Source of the DNA: Hyphomicrobiaceae bacterium
Lineage (GTDB): Bacteria; Pseudomonadota; Alphaproteobacteria; Rhizobiales; Hyphomicrobiaceae
NCBI GenBank assembly: GCA_017353825.1
Contig: JAFMSC010000138.1
Location: forward strand, 1 to 9,189
Reading direction: 5' to 3'
Length of the DNA stretch: 9,189 nucleotides
Shown: piece by piece, positions 5,163-9,189 of the stretch
Layout of the letters: the number at the start of each line of letters is the position of its first letter
How positions within the stretch are numbered: position 1 is the stretch's first letter
Translations under genes and position numbers: made by a program
Notes under the pieces: model-generated
Database searches by the model: none
Told to the model about the DNA's origin: nothing
The model's input: only the letters and a program-made list of their open reading frames with translations

Positions 5163-6323
5163 TCACTCCGCGGCGGCCTTTGAGGAGGCCGGGCCGAGCA
5201 GCGCCTCGTTATCCGCGCCCAGGGGCGAGCACACCGTTTGCTCCAGGCGCTCACCGTCGATCTTGAGGGGATTGGCCAGCATCTTGAAGTCGCGCTTGGC
5301 TGGATGCGGAACGCTGCCCACCATGCCAATGCGCTCCACGAATGGATTGGCCACGGCCTGGGCCACGTCGTAGACCGGGCCTACCGGCAGGTGCCCGGTG
5401 AGGACTTGGAGCCATTCCGCAGTCGTCCTCTCGCTCATGGCCTCGTCGAGCGCACACGTGAGCTCGGCGGGGTGCTGGCGGCGCGCGGCCGGGGTGGCGA
5501 ACCGCGGGTCGGAGAGGTGCTCGGGGTGGCCGATATGCCTGGCCAGGGTCTCCCAGTCCTTCTCCTTCATGCACATGACGTAGATCCAGCCGTCCTTTGT
5601 GCGCACGGTCTGTACGGGCGAGATCGACTGGTGGGCGCTGCGCGCCAGCCGCGACGGCATGGGGCCGCCGTTGATGTGCCAGGTGCCGGGATAGGAGAGC
5701 TGGTGCATGGCCACGTCGAACAGCGACACGTCCACGTCGCAGCCCCTCCCAGTCTGGCGTGCCCGGATGATACAACTCAGGAGCCCGACGAGGCCGGTGA
5801 CCCCCGTCATGAAGTCGATGAGCGAGGAGCCAAAGCGCTGGGGCGGACCGTCCGGCTCGCCGGTGAGCGACATCAGGCCGGCCTCGGCCTGCATGAGGAA
5901 GTCGTAGCCGGGCCAAGCCTTGCGCTCGTTGTCGCGGCCGTAGGCCGAGATGTGCAGGCACACGATGGCGGGGTTCACGGCGGCGAGGCTGTGGTAGTCG
6001 AGCCCCAGCTTTTCCGGCTGGTCGCCGCGCAGATTGTTCATGACGGCGTCGGCCGAGGCCGCGAGCTGGGCAAGCGCGGCGCGTCCGTCCTCGCTCTTGA
6101 GGTCAAGTGTGACGCTCTTCTTGCTGGCGTTGAAGGTCTGGAAGTACTCGCTGTCGGCCTTGCCAAGATAGCGCGGGCCGATGTGACGCGCGGTATCGCC
6201 GCCAGTCTCGGCGTTCTCGATCTTTATGACCTCGGCGCCGAGGTCGGCCAAGAACATCGAGCCATAGGGGCCGGCGCCAAACTGCTCCACAGTAACGATG
6301 CGTGTGCCTGCGAGCGGCTTCAT
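5163..6323 (-). CDS. Class III CoA-transferase (CaiB/BaiF family)
   Basis: Predicted cytoplasmic CoA-transferase using an aspartyl-CoA thioester intermediate. The 386-aa product begins MKPLAGTRIVTVEQFGAGPY, followed by SMFLADLGAEVIKIE, FNASKKSVTLDLKS, VMNNLRGDQPEKLGLDY and HISAYGRD. Catalytic Asp141 sits in WPGYDFLMQAEAGLMSLTG, the usual context for true transferases rather than racemases. SSLIDFMTG and a long C-terminal region complete the fold. I chose the ATG at 6323 because it overlaps the upstream TGA as ATGA, and the family starts at this point. An ATG 8 codons earlier is possible. It is clearly co-translated with the acyl-CoA dehydrogenase. With its paralog downstream it could form a two-subunit transferase of the BbsEF or SmtAB kind, or act on its own. 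Acid substrate and CoA donor are unknown. Confidence 0.92.
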   Translation of the reverse strand: MKPLAGTRIVTVEQFGAGPYGSMFLADLGAEVIKIENAETGGDTARHIGPRYLGKADSEYFQTFNASKKSVTLDLKSEDGRAALAQLAASADAVMNNLRGDQPEKLGLDYHSLAAVNPAIVCLHISAYGRDNERKAWPGYDFLMQAEAGLMSLTGEPDGPPQRFGSSLIDFMTGVTGLVGLLSCIIRARQTGRGCDVDVSLFDVAMHQLSYPGTWHINGGPMPSRLARSAHQSISPVQTVRTKDGWIYVMCMKEKDWETLARHIGHPEHLSDPRFATPAARRQHPAELTCALDEAMSERTTAEWLQVLTGHLPVGPVYDVAQAVANPFVERIGMVGSVPHPAKRDFKMLANPLKIDGERLEQTVCSPLGADNEALLGPASSKAAAE

Positions 6324-7498
6324 TGCTGAGGGTTCCGCTTGATCCATTGCTTAGCGATGATGATGCGCTGCATCTCGTTGGTGCCCTCGCCGATGCACAT
6401 GAGCGGTGCGTCGCGATAGAGGCGCTCGACGTCGAACTCCTTGGAGTAGCCGTAGCCGCCGTGGATTCTGAGCGACTCGATGGAGTTCTCCAGCGCTGCC
6501 TCGGAGGCGAAGTACTTGGCCATGCCCGCCTCCATGTCGCAGCGCTCGCCGCGGTCGAAGGCGGCGGCTGCATCAAGGGTCAAGAGTCGGGCGGCGCGCG
6601 CCCTGGTCGCCATATCGCCCAGCTTGAGCTGGATCGCCTGGTGCTCGCAGATGGGCTTGCCGAACGTCTTGCGCACCTGTGCGTACTCGGTGGCCAGCTG
6701 CAAGGCGCCTTCGGCCACGCCCACCCCCCGCGCGGCCACGTTGATGCGCCCCAGCTCCAGACCGCCTGTGGCCTGGATGAAACCCTGACCCTCGACGCCC
6801 CCGATCAAGTGGTCGGCGGACAGGCGGTAACCGTCGAACACCAACTCGCCTGAATCGATCGACTTGTAGCCGAGCTTCTCCAGCTTGCGGCCCACCGTGA
6901 AGCCCGGCCACTTCGGGGCGATGAACAGGCTCATGCCCTTGTAGCGCGGCTGGGCGTCCGGATTGGTCTTCACCAGGAGGGCGAAACAGCTGCCCTCGAT
7001 GCCGTTGGAGATCCAGGTCTTGGTGCCGTTGATGAGATAGCTTCCATCCGCCTGGCGTCTGGCCGTGGTGCGGATCGCCTGGAGATCGGTGCCGGCATCG
7101 GGCTCGGTGAGTGCCAGCCCGCCACGCACCTCACCCTTTGCCAGCCGTGGCAGCCAGGCTTCCTTCTGCGCCTTGGTGCCGAATTTCTGGATCGCCAGCG
7201 CCAGCATCAGGTGCGAATTGAAAATGCCGGTGATCGCCATCCAGTCGCGCGAGATGCGCATCACGATCTTCGCGTAGGTGGAGGAGGGCAGGCCCAGACC
7301 GCCGTACTCGGCCGCAATGGTGGCGCCGAACAGCCCCAGCTCCTTCATCTGCTCGACGGTTTGTGTCGGGTAGCGATCGGCGTGGTCGTATTGTCTGGCG
7401 ATCGGCTTTACCTCTTTCGCGCACCAGCGGTCGATGGCGGCGAGCAGGGGCGCCTCATCGTCGGGATCGGCGTTGCGCAGATCGGGCGTGGTTCGCAT
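6320..7498 (-). CDS. Acyl-CoA dehydrogenase (FAD-dependent)
   Basis: Predicted cytoplasmic flavoenzyme that makes a trans-2-enoyl-CoA and passes electrons to ETF. The 392-aa length is standard. In order: an N-terminal helical domain with FGATIAAEYGGLGLP (about 53-67), the FAD/substrate signature LALTEPDAGTDLQAI, WISNGIEG, the flavin-binding RKTFGKPICEHQAIQ, HGGYGYSKEFDVERLYRD, and the catalytic Glu371 in GEGTNEMQR, as in short- and medium-chain dehydrogenases. The open frame continues upstream to 7654, but that leader is unlike the family. The ATG at 7498, with AGAAG 5 bases before it, gives the normal N-terminus (MRTTPDLRNADPDDEAPLL). It is the first gene of the run and overlaps the CoA-transferase by ATGA, so the two are expressed together. 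The substrate chain cannot be told from sequence. A glutaryl-type decarboxylating enzyme is less likely by pattern. Confidence 0.94.
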   Translation of the reverse strand: MRTTPDLRNADPDDEAPLLAAIDRWCAKEVKPIARQYDHADRYPTQTVEQMKELGLFGATIAAEYGGLGLPSSTYAKIVMRISRDWMAITGIFNSHLMLALAIQKFGTKAQKEAWLPRLAKGEVRGGLALTEPDAGTDLQAIRTTARRQADGSYLINGTKTWISNGIEGSCFALLVKTNPDAQPRYKGMSLFIAPKWPGFTVGRKLEKLGYKSIDSGELVFDGYRLSADHLIGGVEGQGFIQATGGLELGRINVAARGVGVAEGALQLATEYAQVRKTFGKPICEHQAIQLKLGDMATRARAARLLTLDAAAAFDRGERCDMEAGMAKYFASEAALENSIESLRIHGGYGYSKEFDVERLYRDAPLMCIGEGTNEMQRIIIAKQWIKRNPQQ

Positions 7499-7686
7499 GG
7501 GCGCTTCTGGGCGTCTGCTCGCGCTTCGTTCGCGGCCGGGCTCGCTAGAAGCGTGACCCGGGCCATTGTTCTGGTCAGGAGACTGCCACAGGCCTTGCGG
7601 CCACAACAAGCGCGCGCCGCGCATGCGCGCCTTGCCGGATGCCATGAGCAACACGAGGCGGACGAATCAGAGTAAACGAAACGCCA

Positions 7687-7749
7687 CAGAGCCGTAGGGC
7701 TCTGACAACAAGGGGGCCCGGTACTTCTACTTAGAGGACCGGGCCCATT
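7687..7749. other. Two consecutive strong hairpins in the gap
   Basis: Hairpin A is CAGAGCC, GTAG loop, GGCTCTG (7687-7704), a perfect 7-bp stem. Hairpin B is GGGCCCGGT (7714-7722), 15-nt loop, ACCGGGCCC (7738-7746), a perfect 9-bp GC stem. On the minus strand, hairpin A is followed by TGGCGTTTCGTTT, which could serve as an imperfect terminator for transcripts coming from the queG/SDR side. Confidence 0.6.
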
Positions 7750-7762
7750 TCCCAGATCACCT

Positions 7763-7800
7763 GGCCTTCGGTCTTGTCCCTACGGGCCGAAGGCCTTTTT
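7763..7800 (+). terminator. Rho-independent terminator on the plus strand
   Basis: GGCCTTCGG (7763-7771), 15-nt loop, CCGAAGGCC (7787-7795), then TTTTT (7796-7800). The stem and T-run are textbook for a transcript running left to right, yet both flanking genes run right to left. An outer 8-bp inverted repeat (CCCAGATC at 7751-7758, GATCTGGG at 7813-7820) encloses it. It could end an unannotated plus-strand RNA. Confidence 0.6.
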
Positions 7801-7999
7801 GACTCGGCGAGGGATCTGGGTCCGCTGCGCGACCGCGTGCGAGGAGGGATGGCTTGGCCGCCGCTTCCCTGTTCCCCTTGGCAACAATAGCTCACCCGTT
7901 CCGGGTCAATTCCATGGTCTTGCGCAGACACAGACAGAATTAAGGTCTGCCGCGCAATTTGAAGCCTGCGGATCAGCAACGCCTGAACCACCCACGAAC

Positions 8000-8854
8000 C
8001 TAAACGGTCAGGGCGCGTAGGCCTTCCCTGTACGTCGGGTACAGCAACTCGACGGCCAGGTCGCGGCGAATGCGGCCGTTCTTCACGCGCTTGCACTCGC
8101 TCCAGAAGCTGGCGGCGACGGCGGAGAGACCCGCGGTCTCGAAGGGTAGGGTCGGCGGTACTGGGAGCCCCAGCAACTCGGCGGCGTAGGCCACCACGTC
8201 CTCAGGTGGCGCGGGCTCGTCGTCGCTGACGTTGAACACGCGGTGTCCCGTGTCTGTGTCGATGGCCGCAGCCAGCACGCGGGCGATGTCGTCCACGTGG
8301 ATACGGTTGAAAACCTGGCCGGGCTTGGCGATGCGGCGCGCCGTGCCAGCCCTCAGGCTGTCGATGACGCTGCGGCCTGGGCCGTAGATACCGGCAAGGC
8401 GGAACACCTCCACCCGCCTGCCCGTGCTGGCGCCGAAGTCGAGCCACGCGCGCTCGGCCTCGGCGCGGCGCAGGCTGCGCTCGGTGAGCGGCCGGACTGA
8501 GCTTGTCTCATCGACCCACTCGCCCTTGGCGTCGCCGTAGACGCCGACGGTGGAGAGGTAGCCGACCCATGCGAGATCGGAGAGCCCCGCGAGATCATCG
8601 GCGAAGTCGCGCAGCACGGCGTCACCCTCGAGGTCGGGTGGGATGCTGATCAGGAGGTGGGTGGTGCCGGCGAGGAGGCTCTTCACCCCGGTCGACGGGC
8701 CATCGCCCTTGTAGGCTGCAAGGCGGGCACCGGCGCCGAGGTCGGGGTCCATCTCGGGGTTGGTGCGGGTGCCCGCGACTTCCGTGAGGCGCGGGCTGAG
8801 CTTGCGTGCCAGCGCCTCGGCCGAATAGCCGTATCCGAAGCAGAAGAGCCGCAT
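8000..8854 (-). CDS. SDR-family NAD(P)-binding protein (YeeZ-like epimerase/dehydratase homolog)
   Basis: Predicted cytoplasmic Rossmann-fold protein of the extended SDR superfamily; the reaction is unknown. The 284-aa product starts with the nucleotide-binding loop FCFGYGYSAEALA (Gly-x-Gly-x-x-Ala at 7-12). Then come HLLISIPPD (66-74), VGYLSTVGVYGD (97-108, containing the Ser-Thr and VYG of extended SDRs), VFRLAGIYGPGR (150-161), FNRIHVDDIARVL (182-194) and FNVSDDEPA (207-215). The usual YxxxK active-site pair is missing at its expected place (SLRRAEAER instead), as in YeeZ-type relatives, so it may not be a classic dehydrogenase. I chose the ATG at 8854 because AGGGAG lies 8 bases upstream, the frame begins exactly at the Rossmann strand, and it overlaps the queG stop (TGATG). 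The longer frame to 8977 would add a Gly-rich tail read out of frame within queG. Likely co-transcribed with queG. Confidence 0.88.
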   Translation of the reverse strand: MRLFCFGYGYSAEALARKLSPRLTEVAGTRTNPEMDPDLGAGARLAAYKGDGPSTGVKSLLAGTTHLLISIPPDLEGDAVLRDFADDLAGLSDLAWVGYLSTVGVYGDAKGEWVDETSSVRPLTERSLRRAEAERAWLDFGASTGRRVEVFRLAGIYGPGRSVIDSLRAGTARRIAKPGQVFNRIHVDDIARVLAAAIDTDTGHRVFNVSDDEPAPPEDVVAYAAELLGLPVPPTLPFETAGLSAVAASFWSECKRVKNGRIRRDLAVELLYPTYREGLRALTV

Positions 8855-9189
8855 CAGGGAGTCTCCCTGCCCTCCACGCCCCACTCCGCCTGCACCGACC
8901 CATCCCATTCGTGCAGCATGTAGCGATTCCGGGCCGCGGCCCAGGCCCCCGGCTCCGCCAGCTGGTGCAGCGCCCACACGGCCATCGCCCGAACCAGGGG
9001 CGAGGGGTCCGCCAGCAACCGTTCCACCGCCGGCAGCAGTCCTCTGTCGCCCGAGTTGCCGGCGGCAATCAGGGCGTTGCGCACAAGGCGATCGCGCCCG
9101 GTGCGCTTTACCGGCGTGCCAGCGAAGCGGGCGCGGAAGGCCCGATCGTCAAGCGCCAAGAGCTCGGTCAACGGCGGCGAGCGGGCCCC
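8854..9189 (-). CDS. queG: Epoxyqueuosine reductase QueG, C-terminal part (gene continues beyond the window)
   Basis: QueG is the cobalamin- and iron-sulfur-dependent enzyme of the last step of tRNA queuosine synthesis, reducing epoxyqueuosine in the wobble position of GUN-anticodon tRNAs. Only the last 111 codons are in the window. The frame is open from the edge (GARSPPLTELLALDDRAFR), so the TTG at 9171 is not the start. The visible part matches the family's C-terminal HEAT-like region: FAGTPVKRTGRDRLVRNALI, IAAGNSGDRGLLPAVERLL and DPSPLVRAMAVWALHQL. The catalytic cobalamin and cluster-binding residues lie outside the window. The tail after AEPGAW (RNRYMLHEW to RETP) is not conserved as far as I know. 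Its stop shares one base with the start of the SDR gene, and a queG-SDR arrangement is, from memory, common in alphaproteobacteria. Confidence 0.85.
   Translation of the reverse strand, partial: GARSPPLTELLALDDRAFRARFAGTPVKRTGRDRLVRNALIAAGNSGDRGLLPAVERLLADPSPLVRAMAVWALHQLAEPGAWAAARNRYMLHEWDGSVQAEWGVEGRETP
8855..8869 (-). promoter_or_regulatory. Palindrome that pairs the SDR ribosome binding site
   Basis: The minus strand reads CAGGGAGACTCCCTG immediately before the ATG: two 7-bp complementary arms around one base. The left arm contains the AGGGAG Shine-Dalgarno. In RNA this would form a 5-6 bp hairpin that masks the site unless ribosomes finishing queG open it, consistent with translational coupling. 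Confidence 0.5.

Larger units (their letters stand above)
7499..7999. other. 501-bp intergenic region upstream of the acyl-CoA dehydrogenase
   Basis: I support no protein gene here. The half next to the dehydrogenase (7499-7686) is its presumed leader, with short GC palindromes such as GCGCATGCGC but no convincing promoter. The middle (7687-7820) is packed with hairpins, described separately. The right part (7821-7999), downstream of the SDR stop, shows nothing recognisable. A minus-strand frame from 8096 to 7731 overlaps the SDR gene out of frame and has non-coding composition. Confidence 0.5.

Noticed and set aside
4376..5266. 296-codon plus-strand frame across the CoA-transferase start and the repeat
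   Set aside because: Covers a recognised gene and a palindromic repeat, with no family motif.
5238..6329. 363-codon plus-strand frame opposite the CoA-transferase
   Set aside because: Same antisense shadow effect; the minus strand encodes a complete family member with all motifs.
6320..7654. Longer acyl-CoA dehydrogenase starting at 7654
   Set aside because: The extra 52 residues are Arg/Pro/Ser-rich and do not fit the family, while the ATG at 7498 gives a standard N-terminus.
7714..7795. tRNA or SRP RNA in the hairpin cluster
   Set aside because: No cloverleaf, anticodon arm or T-loop, and no SRP tetraloop motif could be found on either strand.
7731..8096. 121-codon minus-strand frame overlapping the SDR 3' end
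   Set aside because: Runs out of frame through a confident gene and then through the hairpin cluster; Arg/Ser/Pro-rich and without a credible start.

Overview
The window is GC-rich, and every gene I can support lies on the minus strand, so transcription runs from high to low coordinates. Protein families, leader lengths and repeat types suggest an alphaproteobacterium, probably Hyphomicrobiales (Rhizobiales) or a close relative. The evidence is a queG C-terminus followed directly by a YeeZ-like SDR protein, a pair of small alphaproteobacterial hypothetical genes, and a TCATcCC...GGCATGA intergenic palindrome. This placement is inference from remembered sequence patterns, not a search.

Layout in transcription order. 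(1) 9189-8000: the 3' end of queG (tRNA queuosine synthesis) overlaps an NAD(P)-binding epimerase-like gene by one base. (2) 7999-7499: a 501-bp gap with three strong hairpins. One ends in a T-run on the plus strand, opposite to all flanking genes. (3) 7498-3911: an acyl-CoA metabolism operon. It holds an acyl-CoA dehydrogenase, a class III CoA-transferase joined to it by an ATGA overlap, an intergenic palindromic repeat, and a second class III CoA-transferase/racemase-like gene. (4) 3910-3403: a gap containing eight tandem copies of a 20-bp unit, about 90 bp upstream of the next gene. (5) 3402-2902: a MaoC-type enoyl-CoA hydratase. (6) 2754-1808: two translationally coupled genes of unknown function, 74 and 240 residues; the 74-residue product ends in Gly-Gly. 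(7) 1807-1571: a 116-bp element of 7-bp repeats in two facing inverted arms. (8) 1570-590: an extradiol (catechol 2,3-dioxygenase type) ring-cleavage enzyme. (9) 589-230: no gene seen. (10) 229-65: a 54-residue candidate secreted peptide, possibly a truncated gene.

The metabolic genes fit a CoA-dependent breakdown route. A CoA-transferase would activate a carboxylic acid, the dehydrogenase would make the enoyl-CoA, and the MaoC enzyme would hydrate it. Two CoA-transferases plus a dehydrogenase plus a hydratase resembles the gene content of benzylsuccinate-type (Bbs) operons, but the substrate cannot be read from the sequence. The extradiol dioxygenase adds an aromatic theme. I found no clear defence system, phage, integrase, CRISPR array or complete mobile element. 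The least explained parts are the repeat-rich intergenic regions, the Gly-Gly-tailed small protein with its Cys-rich partner, and a Tyr in place of a normally important second-sphere His in the dioxygenase.
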